Shown here: piece by piece, positions 17,380-25,823 of the stretch
Layout of the letters: each line of letters begins with the position of its first letter
Position numbering within the stretch: the stretch's first letter is position 1
DNA from: Marivibrio halodurans
GTDB taxonomy: Bacteria > Pseudomonadota > Alphaproteobacteria > UBA8366 > Aestuariispiraceae
NCBI RefSeq assembly: GCF_017963645.1
Contig: NZ_JAGMWN010000004.1
Location: forward strand, 62,001-126,000
Length of the DNA: 64,000 bases
Direction: 5' to 3'
Position numbers and translations under genes: made by a program
Notes under the pieces: generated by a model
The model's database searches: none
Told to the model about the DNA's origin: nothing
What the model saw: the letters and a program-made list of their open reading frames with translations, nothing else

Positions 17380-17682
17380 ATGGCGCGCGTCCGCGCGGAC
17401 AAGAGCCCGGAAGAGGTCCGGTACTTGCTGAATCGCAAGGGCCTGACCTTCGCCGACGTGGACAGGCTGCACGGCCTTAAGTCTGGGATCGCGCGCCAGA
17501 CGGCGCGGCATCCCCATGTCCACGGCGAGCAGGCGCTCGCCGAAGCCGTTGGCCTGACGCCACAGCAGCTATGGCCCAGCCGTTACGATGCGCGTACGGG
17601 CGAGCGCCTGAAGCCTCAACCCTCGGAAAACTATAAGGACCGTCCCCGCCTGCGTCACTGTCAAAAGCGGAGGGCGGCATGA
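17380..17682 (+). CDS. Ner-like early regulator (helix-turn-helix)
   Basis: A 100-residue protein at the head of the early operon, matching the Ner/Nlp group: LLNRKGLTFADVDRLHGLKSG, then HPHVHGEQALAEAVGLTPQQLWPSRY, ending in a basic tail. In Mu, Ner shuts down the repressor promoter and tempers early transcription during lytic growth. The start at 17380 is chosen for the GGGAGAG ribosome site; the same frame is open to 17296, but that extension lies within the operator region. Its 3' end overlaps the next gene by 4 bases. Confidence 0.82.
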   Translation: MARVRADKSPEEVRYLLNRKGLTFADVDRLHGLKSGIARQTARHPHVHGEQALAEAVGLTPQQLWPSRYDARTGERLKPQPSENYKDRPRLRHCQKRRAA

Positions 17683-18101
17683 ACAACGACGATGAATACG
17701 CGGCGAACTGGGCGTATCGCGCCCTCGCCCAACTTCAGGATGCGCAGCGCGAGTTGGCGGATGTCTGGATTCGCGGTCGAGACCACACCACCGGAAACAT
17801 CGGCGACGAAGTGGTCAAGGCGATCAAGCATACCCAGGGCGCGCTCTCGGAATTGCAGAAGATCTACGCCATCACGGGACGCCCCGCGTCTGAGATAGCG
17901 GGCGACGACACCGACGATGCCAAGGCCTTCGATCCCGACGAGCCGACCTCACCCGTTAGTGCCTTACGGTGCGATTGCGGTTGGCTCGGTGCTCGCCACG
18001 AGCTGATTGATGGATGGGCCTGCCCACAATGCGGCTGCCACGGTGAAGATATGGCCGAATCCCTAACTCCCTGTGCCGTTGAAATCGGCGGCGCGGCATG
18101 A
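17679..18101 (+). CDS. Prophage early protein with C-terminal zinc ribbon
   Basis: A 140-residue protein, helical in its first 70 residues (RALAQLQDAQRELADVWIRG and later IKHTQGALSELQKIYAI). The C-terminus has a C-x-C ... CPQCGC arrangement (RCDCGWLG, then ACPQCGCHGED) that should hold a zinc ion. It overlaps both neighbours by 4 bases, so translation is coupled through the early operon. Family and function not recognised. Confidence 0.75.
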   Translation: MNNDDEYAANWAYRALAQLQDAQRELADVWIRGRDHTTGNIGDEVVKAIKHTQGALSELQKIYAITGRPASEIAGDDTDDAKAFDPDEPTSPVSALRCDCGWLGARHELIDGWACPQCGCHGEDMAESLTPCAVEIGGAA

Positions 18102-18913
18102 ACACGAAGCCCGTCGTCCATATGATCGCGCTCGCCGACATCGATGTGCGCGACCGCCTGCGGCCCGCCGACCAGGCGTCGGTCGAGGCGCTTGCCCGGG
18201 ACATCGACCGGCGCGGCCTGCGCGTGCCGATCGAGGTCGCCGGTCAGTTACGCGGAGACAAGAAGTACCGGCTCGTCTCCGGCCTGCACCGGATAACCGC
18301 GTTCCAGTCGCTCGGCCGCGAAGATATCCCGGCGTTTATCGTCAGCGGGAACCTGCTCGAGCTGCGCCGCGACGAGTTGCTGGAGAACCTGACGCGCAAC
18401 GAACTGTCGAAGCTGGAGCGCGCGCAGTTCGTTGCCGACTTGAAGCGGGTATATCTCGAATTGCACCCGGAAGCGGCTCACGGCGGGGACCGTCGCAGCG
18501 ACGATTTTCAAGATGCCAACGATGGCGACTTGAAGCCCTGGTACGACGTGATCGCCGAGCGGTCGCAGCGCGCCGCCCGCACGATCCAGCGCGAGGCCGC
18601 GATCGGTGAGCGGCTCGACCGCGATGTTGCGGACACGCTTCGCGCATCGCCGATCGCCGACAATCAGAAGGAACTGGAATCCCTCGCGCGCTTCAGCCCT
18701 GAGATACAGCGGCAGCTGGCCGGCGTGATCGCGTCGGGTGGCGCGCGAAGCGTCACTGCGGCGCACCGCGCGCTCAGCGGCGCCCCCGCGACCGGCGAAG
18801 GCGAAGAGCGTGATCCCGTCGCGCGGTTGGTGGATGGATTCATGCGTCTGGGCAAGCGCGACCAGGACCGCTTCCTGAACAATATCGGGGCGCGCCGGGA
18901 GGTCGATGAGTGA
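18098..18913 (+). CDS. ParB/Srx N-terminal domain protein
   Basis: A 271-residue protein. Residues about 8-110 match the ParB N-terminal nuclease/CTPase-like fold: IALADIDVRDRLRPAD, VEALARDIDRRGLRVPIEV, YRLVSGLHRITAFQSLG (the GxHR box) and LLENLTRNELSKLERAQF. After that come helices of a KorB/HTH type (ERSQRAARTIQREAAIG). Such proteins are frequent in the early region of alphaproteobacterial transposable phages; a role in modulating transposition, replication or host partition is guessed from position. No ParA partner is present, so plasmid-like partition is unlikely. Confidence 0.85.
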   Translation: MNTKPVVHMIALADIDVRDRLRPADQASVEALARDIDRRGLRVPIEVAGQLRGDKKYRLVSGLHRITAFQSLGREDIPAFIVSGNLLELRRDELLENLTRNELSKLERAQFVADLKRVYLELHPEAAHGGDRRSDDFQDANDGDLKPWYDVIAERSQRAARTIQREAAIGERLDRDVADTLRASPIADNQKELESLARFSPEIQRQLAGVIASGGARSVTAAHRALSGAPATGEGEERDPVARLVDGFMRLGKRDQDRFLNNIGARREVDE

Positions 18914-19395
18914 TGGCGCGGCGCGGCGGCGATGACAGGACGCTCGACCTTTTGGCGTGGCAACCGCCGGAGCCGCAGCGCTACGCGGAGGAGCGCGTTC
19001 GCACCGCCACGCTCCGCGACCGGATTTCGCGCGCCGTCTCCGAGACATTGAAGGACTGCGAGCAAACACGCGCAGATGTCGCCAGGGCGATGGGCGAGTG
19101 GCTGGGTGAGGACGTCAGCGAGAACATGCTGAACGCCTATGCGAGCCAAGGCCGCGAGGAGCACACGATTCCCTACCTGCGCCTGCTGGCTCTGGTGCAG
19201 GTGACCGGCGACACGAGACTGCTGCAACTCGGTGCCGAGCTATTCGATACGACGGTGATCGAGAACCGGCTGAAGCCGTTCATTGAAATCGGCATGCGCT
19301 TCGACCGCCGCAATCGCGCGGTCGCGATCGCGCAGGAAGAGGACCGCGAGATCGACGTGGCCATCCGAACCATTCGGAAGGGGGCGCGCCAATGA
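18913..19395 (+). CDS. Prophage early hypothetical protein upstream of transposase
   Basis: A 160-residue protein from the ATG at 18913, which overlaps the ParB-like stop. The central part (LRDRISRAVSETLKDCEQTRADVARAMGEWLGEDVSENMLNAYAS) looks like a helix-turn-helix of the XRE kind, then RLLALVQVTGDTRLLQLGAELF. It directly precedes and overlaps the transposase gene. A DNA-binding accessory or regulatory role is plausible; the family is not recognised with certainty. Confidence 0.75.
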   Translation: MARRGGDDRTLDLLAWQPPEPQRYAEERVRTATLRDRISRAVSETLKDCEQTRADVARAMGEWLGEDVSENMLNAYASQGREEHTIPYLRLLALVQVTGDTRLLQLGAELFDTTVIENRLKPFIEIGMRFDRRNRAVAIAQEEDREIDVAIRTIRKGARQ

Positions 19396-21428
19396 CTGTC
19401 GGGCGCGAGGTGAACGGGGCGTATGAACTGATCGAGTGGTGGACGACCGCCGACCTCGCGAGCTTGTCGCTTGAGGGATTACCACAATCTCAGCGCGGCG
19501 TCCTGGCTCTTGCCAAGAAGCACTGCTGGCAGGGACGCCGTACCCACTCGGGCAACTCGCTCGCGCGCAGGCGCGCCGGCCGAGGCGGCGGCTGGGAGTA
19601 CCACTACAGCCTACTCCCGTTGGAAGCGCAGCAGGACCTGCTCCACCGCTACTCCCATGAACGACTGGCGGCCGAGGCACGACTCCGGCCCGCGCCGGCC
19701 GATACGCCGCGCCGGAATCCCTTGTGGGAGATTTTCGAGCGGTTGGGTGGCAACGCCCAAGACACCGCCAAATGGCGGCTCGCCGTCCTGAACGAGGTCG
19801 AGGACCTCACGCGTGGCGGTATGAACAAGAACGGCGCGGTCCATATGGTCTCCCGCCATTGGAAGCAGCAAGGCAAGAGGATCAGCGCCCGAACCCTTTG
19901 GAACTGGTTCGATCTGGTCGCGGGGCTCGAACGCTCCGATTGGTTGCCGGCGCTGGCGCCTCGTCATGTCGGTCGAACGAAGACCGCGCAATGCTCTCAG
20001 GAGGCCTGGGATTGGTATAAAGGACACTACCTGACGCGCAAGAAACCGACCCACGCGGACACATACAATCGGCTGAAGAAGATCGCGGACGCGAAAGGGT
20101 GGACGATCCCGACCGCGCGAACATTGGTCCGGCGGATGGATTCCGAGGTCGAGGAGATCACTCAGATCTATTGCCGCAAGGGTGCCGAGGCAGCGGCCAG
20201 GCGGATGCCGACACAGCGGCGCGACGCCACGGTGTTCGGCGCGGGCGAGGCGGTCAATGGCGACGGCCTCAAATTCGACCGGCTATGGGTGCGCTTCACC
20301 GACGGCGAGATCATCAATACGGCGACCGCTTGGTTCTATCAGGACGTCCGTACCCGCCGCATCCTGGCGTGGCGGCTGGATAAGACCGAGAACACGGATC
20401 TCTTTCGGCTGGCCACATACGACCTGACCGGCGTTTGCGCGCCGGCCCATGTCTATATCGACAACACGACCGTCGCCGCCAACAAGCTGATGACCGCCGG
20501 GGCGAAGGGCCGGAAACGGTTCAAGGACGGCCCGGAGGATGGGCTCGGCCTGCTGTTGATGCTCGGCATGGACCCGCACTTCACCAATCCGGACGAGGAG
20601 ACCGGCAACCCCGGCGCCAAGCCGATCGAGCGTGCGTTCGGCATTGGCGGTCTGCACGAGATGGTCGCGACAAACCCGGCACTGACGGACCGGGGGTATA
20701 GCAAGGCAACCGCGATCTCGTCAGACGAGCTGCGCGCGGTGATCGCCCATGAGGTCGAGCGGCATAACGCGAAGACGGGGCGGCGGACGCAAGCGTGCGG
20801 CGGTGTTCTTAGCTTCGACCAAGCATGGGAAGCCGCGATCGGGGATGAGCCCGTCCGCGTCCTGTCCGATCGCCAGCGTCGCCTGCTGCTGCTGTCGCGC
20901 GAGGTCGCGCGCGCCGACGGCCGAGACGGGGCGATCACCCTCGAGGCGGGCCAGGGTCCTCATGGCCGCAATCGATATTGGTGCGAGCATCTGACGCAAT
21001 GGGCGGGTCGCAAGGTCGCGGTCCATTACGACCCCGAGGATTTGCGCTCGGACGTCCATATCTACTCGCTGGATGGCCGCTATCTCTTCGCGGCGGAGTC
21101 GCTTCCCACCGCCGGCTTCAACGACACGAAGTCCGGTCGCGAGTGGCGCAAATTCAAGAGCCGCATGATGAAGGCCGAGAAGGCCAAGGCCGACGCCGAG
21201 CAGCGCATGGACGCCTTGGTGCGGGCATCGATTTACGCGGACGCCACGAACCAACCGATCGCCGAAGCCCCCAAGAAAAAGCGGCAGACCCGTCCGGTCG
21301 TCGTCGCCGGACATTTTCAGCACGTGCCGGATCCGGCGAGCGACGCCGGGTCCCGTGACGACGAGGACGACGATGCGCGGGTGCTCAATTTCGTGAAGGG
21401 CGTCGCGAAGATCGCGGTGGGCGACTAG
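19392..21428 (+). CDS. Mu-type DDE transposase (MuA homologue)
   Basis: A 678-residue transposase. The N-terminus (YELIEWWTTADLASLSLEG, then ARRRAGRGGGWEYHYSLLP) is the winged-helix end-binding domain seen in MuA. The RNase H-like core has Asp291 in NGDGLK, Asp357 in YIDNTT and Glu413 in PIERAFG; spacings of 66 and 56 residues are essentially those of MuA. A C-terminal beta-barrel region (DVHIYSLDGRYLFAAE) follows. It should cut the TG/CA ends and join them to target DNA during lytic replication and lysogenic insertion. Its sites are presumably the TGCAGT repeats at both ends. It overlaps the gene before it and is followed by two hairpins before the MuB homologue. Confidence 0.95.
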   Translation: MTVGREVNGAYELIEWWTTADLASLSLEGLPQSQRGVLALAKKHCWQGRRTHSGNSLARRRAGRGGGWEYHYSLLPLEAQQDLLHRYSHERLAAEARLRPAPADTPRRNPLWEIFERLGGNAQDTAKWRLAVLNEVEDLTRGGMNKNGAVHMVSRHWKQQGKRISARTLWNWFDLVAGLERSDWLPALAPRHVGRTKTAQCSQEAWDWYKGHYLTRKKPTHADTYNRLKKIADAKGWTIPTARTLVRRMDSEVEEITQIYCRKGAEAAARRMPTQRRDATVFGAGEAVNGDGLKFDRLWVRFTDGEIINTATAWFYQDVRTRRILAWRLDKTENTDLFRLATYDLTGVCAPAHVYIDNTTVAANKLMTAGAKGRKRFKDGPEDGLGLLLMLGMDPHFTNPDEETGNPGAKPIERAFGIGGLHEMVATNPALTDRGYSKATAISSDELRAVIAHEVERHNAKTGRRTQACGGVLSFDQAWEAAIGDEPVRVLSDRQRRLLLLSREVARADGRDGAITLEAGQGPHGRNRYWCEHLTQWAGRKVAVHYDPEDLRSDVHIYSLDGRYLFAAESLPTAGFNDTKSGREWRKFKSRMMKAEKAKADAEQRMDALVRASIYADATNQPIAEAPKKKRQTRPVVVAGHFQHVPDPASDAGSRDDEDDDARVLNFVKGVAKIAVGD

Positions 21429-21441
21429 CCCGCCAAGGATC

Positions 21442-21494
21442 GAGGGCGCGGCGACCGGCATCGCGCGCGCCCTCTTTAACCGGGCCGAAGGCCC
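21442..21494 (+). terminator. Two hairpins between transposase and MuB genes (terminator or attenuator)
   Basis: GAGGGCGCG (21442-21450) pairs with CGCGCCCTC (21466-21474) and is followed by TTT. GGGCC-GAA-GGCCC (21482-21494) forms a second tight hairpin just before the MuB ribosome site GGAGG. They may reduce read-through from A to B or protect mRNA ends. Confidence 0.5.
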
Positions 21495-21515
21495 TCTCAA
21501 CGGAGGTAGGGATAC

Positions 21516-22475
21516 ATGAACGAGCAGGTTAAGGAAACCGGCGAGGTCGATGTTGGTTCGATCCGCCGGCAGCTGAACGAGATCAAGGCGGCCGAGGGGC
21601 TGTCCTGGCCCGACATCGAGCGCACGAGCGGCGTCAAGCGCGGCACGCTCTCGACCTTCGCGACCGACAAGTACGCCGGTGACAACGAGCGGGTGGCTCG
21701 CGAGGTCGGTCGCTGGATCAACTCGCGCAGGGCGTCGGCCACGGTGACGGCGACGCTGCCGGACGTGCCGTCCTTCCGCCCGACGCCGAGCGCCAACGAA
21801 GTCCTGGCCCTTTTGCGCTACGCGCATGTTGCGCAGGACCTCTGCATTGCGGTCGGCGTTCCGGGCGTCGGCAAAACAAGCGCCATCGACCAGTATGTCG
21901 CGACGACGCCGAACGTCTGGAAGCTGACGGTCTCGCCCAGCGTGAAGTCGGTTTACGGCTTGCTGGTCAAGATGTGCGAGGTGATGCGTGTCAGCGAGAA
22001 GAACGCGGCCCTGCTGAGCCAGCGTTTGGAATCCTACCTGCAGGACAAGGAAGGTCTCCTGGTCGTCGATGAGGCGCAGCACGCGACGATGGAGATCCTG
22101 GAAGAACTGCGATCCTTTAGCGATTCCGCCGGTGTTGGGCTCGTGCTCAGCGGCAATCACGAAATCCTCAGGAAGCTCTCGGGCAGCTCGGGCCGTGGGC
22201 GGTACGCCCAGCTGGTCAGTCGAATCGGCGGGCGTGTTGTCATCAACAAGCTGCGTAAGGCCGACATCGAGGCAATCGCGGACGCGTGGAATGTGACCGA
22301 TCCCCAGGAGCGCGGTTTCCTGCACCGTATCGGCGGCCGGCCGGGCGCTCTGCGGAACATTACCAAGACGATGCGTCTCGCCGGCTTGCTGGCGCAGGGC
22401 GCGGAAGAGCCCCGGGCTATCGGTCACATACAGCAAGCCTGGCGCCAGCTGGCCGGCCTCGACGAGACATCGTGA
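21516..22475 (+). CDS. MuB-like AAA+ ATPase, target-DNA binding
   Basis: A 319-residue ATPase. The first 70 residues are a helix-turn-helix (GLSWPDIERTSGVKRGTLSTF) as in MuB. Walker A is GVPGVGKT at residues 114-121 and Walker B is LLVVDEAQ with Asp185. SGNHE is a likely sensor I. The C-terminus includes RIGGRPGALRNITKTM. MuB forms ATP-dependent filaments on target DNA, stimulates the transposase and gives target immunity. A GGAGG ribosome site precedes the ATG. It works with the transposase gene just upstream. Confidence 0.93.
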   Translation: MNEQVKETGEVDVGSIRRQLNEIKAAEGLSWPDIERTSGVKRGTLSTFATDKYAGDNERVAREVGRWINSRRASATVTATLPDVPSFRPTPSANEVLALLRYAHVAQDLCIAVGVPGVGKTSAIDQYVATTPNVWKLTVSPSVKSVYGLLVKMCEVMRVSEKNAALLSQRLESYLQDKEGLLVVDEAQHATMEILEELRSFSDSAGVGLVLSGNHEILRKLSGSSGRGRYAQLVSRIGGRVVINKLRKADIEAIADAWNVTDPQERGFLHRIGGRPGALRNITKTMRLAGLLAQGAEEPRAIGHIQQAWRQLAGLDETS

Positions 22476-22486
22476 GGGAGGCGATC

Positions 22487-22864
22487 ATGACGAATCCCGA
22501 AGATGATCGTCGTCTCGCCAAGCGGCTGCGCGCGGTCTGCCGGTCGGTCGGCGAGCAGGTGCGCGCGGGCGAGCTTACCGAGGACCGTCTGGCCTACGCG
22601 CTGCGCTCGGTCGTCGGTGTCGCGGATACGCTCGATCTGCGCGCGCGCCACGGCGAGGCGAGCCCGCCGGCCGGCACGGACGAACCTGCCGACAACCCCG
22701 GCAATGTCGTCGATCTCGCGGAGCGGCGGGCGTTGGAGACGGCGGTGCCGGGTCGCGACCCGGCCGGCCTGCACTTCAGCGGCCTGCGCGCGCCGCGCGA
22801 TCCGCGCACGCTGACCCGGCCGCCGGGCTATCACGACCCCGACGGGTCGGGCGGTGCGGCATGA
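22487..22864 (+). CDS. Prophage early hypothetical protein
   Basis: A 125-residue protein from an ATG preceded by GAGGGAGG. The N-terminal half is helical (RRLAKRLRAVCRSVGEQVRAG, then LRSVVGVADTLDLRAR); the C-terminal half is Pro/Gly/Asp-rich and probably disordered. No cysteine pairs or membrane segment. It overlaps the DnaA-like gene by 4 bases. Not recognised. Confidence 0.7.
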   Translation: MTNPEDDRRLAKRLRAVCRSVGEQVRAGELTEDRLAYALRSVVGVADTLDLRARHGEASPPAGTDEPADNPGNVVDLAERRALETAVPGRDPAGLHFSGLRAPRDPRTLTRPPGYHDPDGSGGAA

Positions 22865-23361
22865 GCACGGCCGACACACAAGCCCCGACGCTGCCGATCC
22901 ATGAGATCCAGAGCCTCGTCGCTAAGCGTTTCGGGGTGACGGTCGACAAGCTCCTCATCGATAGCCGCTCGCCGGTCTATGTGCTGCCGCGTCAGGTCGC
23001 GATGTACCTCGCGGCGGAGCTTACCGGCTATAGCGAGGCGCGGATCGGCAATGCGTTTCGGCGTGATCGCACGACGGTGCGTTTCGCGCGCGATTCCGTG
23101 GCGGCCAAGTGTCGAGGCGATCGCGACCTCGCGATGACGGTCACCGCGCTGCGCGCCGAGCTTAGCGAGCGCATGCCGGTCGATCGGATATCAAACGAGG
23201 TTGCCGCCCGGAACCTCGTCGCCGCCGCCTCTGTGGCTGTCGAGGGGGGCAACCAAGCGATCTTCGAACGGTTGGCCGCCGTCGCGGCCATCGACCCGGG
23301 CCGCGTCGTCCAGGAGCTCGACCACATGGCGCGGCGGCTTGAACGGGAGATCGGCCGATGA
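22861..23361 (+). CDS. Stand-alone DnaA domain IV-like DNA-binding protein
   Basis: A 166-residue protein. Residues about 12-85 match the C-terminal DNA-binding domain of DnaA: IHEIQSLVAKRFGVTVDKLL, then LPRQVAMYLAAELTGYSEARIG and the recognition helix region RRDRTTVRFA. The AAA+ part of DnaA is absent. Domain IV reads DnaA boxes, so this protein could compete with or recruit host DnaA, or bind phage sites. The rest is helical. It lies in the early replication/transposition operon, directly downstream of the MuB homologue block. Confidence 0.82.
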   Translation: MSTADTQAPTLPIHEIQSLVAKRFGVTVDKLLIDSRSPVYVLPRQVAMYLAAELTGYSEARIGNAFRRDRTTVRFARDSVAAKCRGDRDLAMTVTALRAELSERMPVDRISNEVAARNLVAAASVAVEGGNQAIFERLAAVAAIDPGRVVQELDHMARRLEREIGR

Positions 23362-23468
23362 GCCGCCGCAATCCCGCCCTCCGCGCGATCCGCCAGCAGC
23401 TGCGCTGGCTGCGCACGCTGTTCTTTCCCAACCGTTCAACCGTGAAAGGAGGGCATCGCCATGGCTAA
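23358..23468 (+). CDS. Possible 36-residue basic peptide overlapping gam ribosome site
   Basis: An ATG overlapping the previous stop (ATGA) opens a 36-codon frame rich in Arg and aromatic residues (RRNPALRAIRQQLRWLRTLFF). It ends 8 bases inside the gam gene, whose AAAGGAGG ribosome site it spans. It may be a real microprotein or simply a translational-coupling leader for gam. No homologue is recognised. Confidence 0.35.
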   Translation: MSRRNPALRAIRQQLRWLRTLFFPNRSTVKGGHRHG

Positions 23469-24030
23469 GGCGAAAGCGAAGACCCCGGCAAAAGACGGCG
23501 GCGCGGCGAAGAGCGCCGCGCTGGAGGAGATCGAGACGCGCGCGCAAGCGTTCGCGTCCGCGCACGACGTCCTGGAGGCATGCGTGATCCAGGTCGAGGC
23601 CGAGGTCCGCGAGATCCACGCGCGCCACGCGGCCGTCATCCGCGAGGCGGCCGAGCAGGAGGCGGCGGCCAAGAAGGCCCTTACCGACGAGATCGACCGC
23701 AATCGGTCGCTCTTCGCGCGGCCGAAAAGCCGCACGATCTACGGCGTGAAGCTCGGCCTGCGGAAGGGGCAGGACACGCTGGAGCTCGGCGACGAGAGCG
23801 CGCTCGTCGCGCGCATCGACAATCAGCTCCCGGATCGCGTCGATCAGCTCGTCGATACCAAGCGCACGATCGTCAGGAGCGCGGTCAAGAAGCTGGAGAA
23901 AGCGGTCCTGCAGCGGCTCGGCGTCAAGTACGTCCAGGGCGCAGACGAACCCTTCGTGGCGATCGAGGAATCCGACGCGGAGAAGATGGCCCAGGCGATC
24001 CTCGACAGCGCGGCGGGAGGTGGGCGATGA
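23461..24030 (+). CDS. gam: Mu Gam-like host-nuclease inhibitor
   Basis: A 189-residue protein of the Mu Gam family: a long helical N-terminus (EIETRAQAFASAHDVLEACVIQVEAEVREIHA) followed by the signature SRTIYGVKLGLRKG and a C-terminal helix. Mu Gam is a Ku-like protein that coats DNA ends and blocks RecBCD-type exonucleases. An Ala/Lys-rich leader of about 20 residues precedes it. It lies in the usual place, downstream of the A and B genes, with a strong AAAGGAGG ribosome site. The next gene starts within its stop codon. Confidence 0.9.
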   Translation: MAKAKAKTPAKDGGAAKSAALEEIETRAQAFASAHDVLEACVIQVEAEVREIHARHAAVIREAAEQEAAAKKALTDEIDRNRSLFARPKSRTIYGVKLGLRKGQDTLELGDESALVARIDNQLPDRVDQLVDTKRTIVRSAVKKLEKAVLQRLGVKYVQGADEPFVAIEESDAEKMAQAILDSAAGGGR

Positions 24031-24617
24031 AAATCGACCGCGAGTGCCGCATGTGCGGCTGCACGGACATCACCGCCTGCATCGAGCCGGATGGATCCCC
24101 CTGCTGTTGGGCCGACGAGGATCTTTGCAGCGGCTGCATGGCGCGTTTTTACGATGGCGCCGCCGTTGGTCTGTCCGTCGAGAGATGGGCCGCGATGGTC
24201 GCGGATAGCGACCCAATGCCGCCGGACGATTGGCATCTCATCCCGGACTACGTGATCCAGCCTTTCCACGACGGCCCCGACGTCGGCGCCGTCCGCACGG
24301 ACTTTGACCTTGCCGAAGTCCTCGAACGCGTTGCGGCTAGGGCCTTCTGGGCTATCGAGGAAATCCACCGGCGGAGTGACGTGCACTTGGACAACGCCGC
24401 GCTGCCGGGAGATGAGCGAGCCTCCGTCCGGCTCAGCGATCCTCAGAAGAGGATGCTGAAGAACATTGCGGCTGGTCGTGGCTCTCATTGGGGCTTGGCG
24501 ACTCAGTCCGAATGGGGCGGGGCGGTTGCCACTCTCGCCTCGCTTAAACGCCTTGATCTCGTCGATGACAACGACAACGCGACACCGGCCGGCCAAGCCG
24601 AGGCGGCGAAGGACTGA
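24027..24617 (+). CDS. Prophage protein with N-terminal cysteine-rich zinc domain
   Basis: A 196-residue protein. The first 38 residues hold eight cysteines (CRMCGCTDITAC, then CCWADEDLCSGC), a zinc-binding module common in small phage proteins. The rest is acidic, with a C-terminal segment (LSDPQKRMLKNIAAGRG, then ATLASLKRLDLVDD) resembling a winged helix. Function unknown; a role in nucleic-acid binding is plausible. The start overlaps the gam stop (ATGA). Confidence 0.75.
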   Translation: MKIDRECRMCGCTDITACIEPDGSPCCWADEDLCSGCMARFYDGAAVGLSVERWAAMVADSDPMPPDDWHLIPDYVIQPFHDGPDVGAVRTDFDLAEVLERVAARAFWAIEEIHRRSDVHLDNAALPGDERASVRLSDPQKRMLKNIAAGRGSHWGLATQSEWGGAVATLASLKRLDLVDDNDNATPAGQAEAAKD

Positions 24618-24620
24618 GCC

Positions 24621-25049
24621 ATGCCCCATCAGGAAACATACAAGGCGCCAGATGGTGGTTGGGTGTGCTTTCACTGTGGTGAACGGTTCATGTCGCCGGG
24701 TGCGGCGGCCGATCATTTCGGCGAGACGCAGGACTATCAGCCAGCCTGCGTCATGATGGTCGAGCTCGGTCGCGAGCGCGGTCTCATCATGGAATTGCGC
24801 AAGGCCCAGAGAGAGGTCCGGTGGCAAGAGGAGAGGATCGAACAGCTTGAGTATCAGGCGGCGGTCGACGCGGACAACTGGACGCGCATCGTCGGATTGA
24901 AGCGCGCGCACAACGTGGCGTTCGAGTTGGACTGCATGGAAGGTCGCGCTCTGGCGGCCGAGGCGGTCCTAGCCGAGATTGAGAGCCGTTGGCCGGCCCT
25001 GGTTCAGGCGTCTCGTCGTCGCGTTGAGTTCCAGGCGCGGAAGGCCTGA
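24621..25049 (+). CDS. Prophage protein with C2H2-like zinc finger and coiled coil
   Basis: A 142-residue protein. WVCFHCGERFMSPGAAADHFGE near residue 12 looks like a zinc finger with CxxC and a downstream histidine and cysteine. The rest is a long charged helix (LRKAQREVRWQEERIEQLEYQ) likely to form a coiled coil. Three bases separate it from the genes on either side. Not assigned to a known phage function. Confidence 0.72.
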   Translation: MPHQETYKAPDGGWVCFHCGERFMSPGAAADHFGETQDYQPACVMMVELGRERGLIMELRKAQREVRWQEERIEQLEYQAAVDADNWTRIVGLKRAHNVAFELDCMEGRALAAEAVLAEIESRWPALVQASRRRVEFQARKA

Positions 25050-25052
25050 GCG

Positions 25053-25301
25053 ATGCCCGCCGCCCTCGCCCATACGCCGGATACCTCCGAAGAGCTACTC
25101 GACGAGTTGCTCTTTTGGAGCGCCACGTTGGCCGCGCACCCGATGAATCGGGCGGCGCGGCGGCGTGTGCGCGCGTTGTGCGAGGAGGCGCGGGGAATCC
25201 TGAAAGACAAACGCGGGCGCGAGCGCCTGATCGCCGCGATCGACGCCGCCGAGGCGGCCGCGCGCGAGGCACACGGCTATCGCGCGGATCTGGAGGGCTG
25301 A
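25053..25301 (+). CDS. Prophage small hypothetical protein
   Basis: An 82-residue basic helical protein (MNRAARRRVRALCEEARGIL, then RGRERLIAAIDAAEAAAREA). No domain recognised. It lies in the tightly packed early block with 3-base gaps on both sides. Confidence 0.65.
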   Translation: MPAALAHTPDTSEELLDELLFWSATLAAHPMNRAARRRVRALCEEARGILKDKRGRERLIAAIDAAEAAAREAHGYRADLEG

Positions 25302-25304
25302 TCG

Positions 25305-25823
25305 ATGGATGAGGCGCACGCGATCAGGACATTGCATGACGGCGGATTCGACCCGGCCGAGATCTGCTGCCTGCTGATCTGTGAGTGGCAAACGGTCGAG
25401 CGCGCGCTGTTTGTATCGCTCGAAACAAACAGCGTCGCATCTCCGGATCCCGATCCCGTTGGCCAGGAAGCGCTGTCGCCTCCCACGCCGCCGCAGCCGG
25501 AGATCAAGCATCGCGCGCCCGCCGACGCTGGGCCAACCCCCGCAGCCGAGCGCACGGCCGAGGTCGAGGCGATCGAGCGGCATATCCGCGATAAAGGCGC
25601 GAGCCGATCCGTGAATTTCGGCGCCGACGCGCCGGCCGTCGAGTATTTGCGCGCCTGCGGCATCGAGGTCTACGGCGCGCCGCCGGCCCTGCGGCAACGC
25701 GGCCGCTGGATGGTCAACGGCATCGTCGCCAGCACGGCGGCGCTCTGGGAGCGCGCGCGCAAGGAGGCCGATCGCCGTGGCGATCAGGCGCCGCGCAAGG
25801 GCCGGACGGGTGCGCGATCATGA
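25305..25823 (+). CDS. Prophage hypothetical protein
   Basis: A 172-residue protein. The N-terminus (IRTLHDGGFDPAEICCLLICEWQTVERAL) looks like a small helical DNA-binding unit. A Pro-rich linker follows, then a compact C-terminal part (VEYLRACGIEVYGAP, RGRWMVNGIVAST). Function unknown. It overlaps the MT-A70 methylase gene by 4 bases, so the two may act together. Confidence 0.65.
   Translation: MDEAHAIRTLHDGGFDPAEICCLLICEWQTVERALFVSLETNSVASPDPDPVGQEALSPPTPPQPEIKHRAPADAGPTPAAERTAEVEAIERHIRDKGASRSVNFGADAPAVEYLRACGIEVYGAPPALRQRGRWMVNGIVASTAALWERARKEADRRGDQAPRKGRTGARS

Noticed and set aside
20721-22436. A 571-codon leftward open frame
   Set aside because: It is antisense to the transposase end and the MuB homologue; it shows no motif and has no ribosome site.
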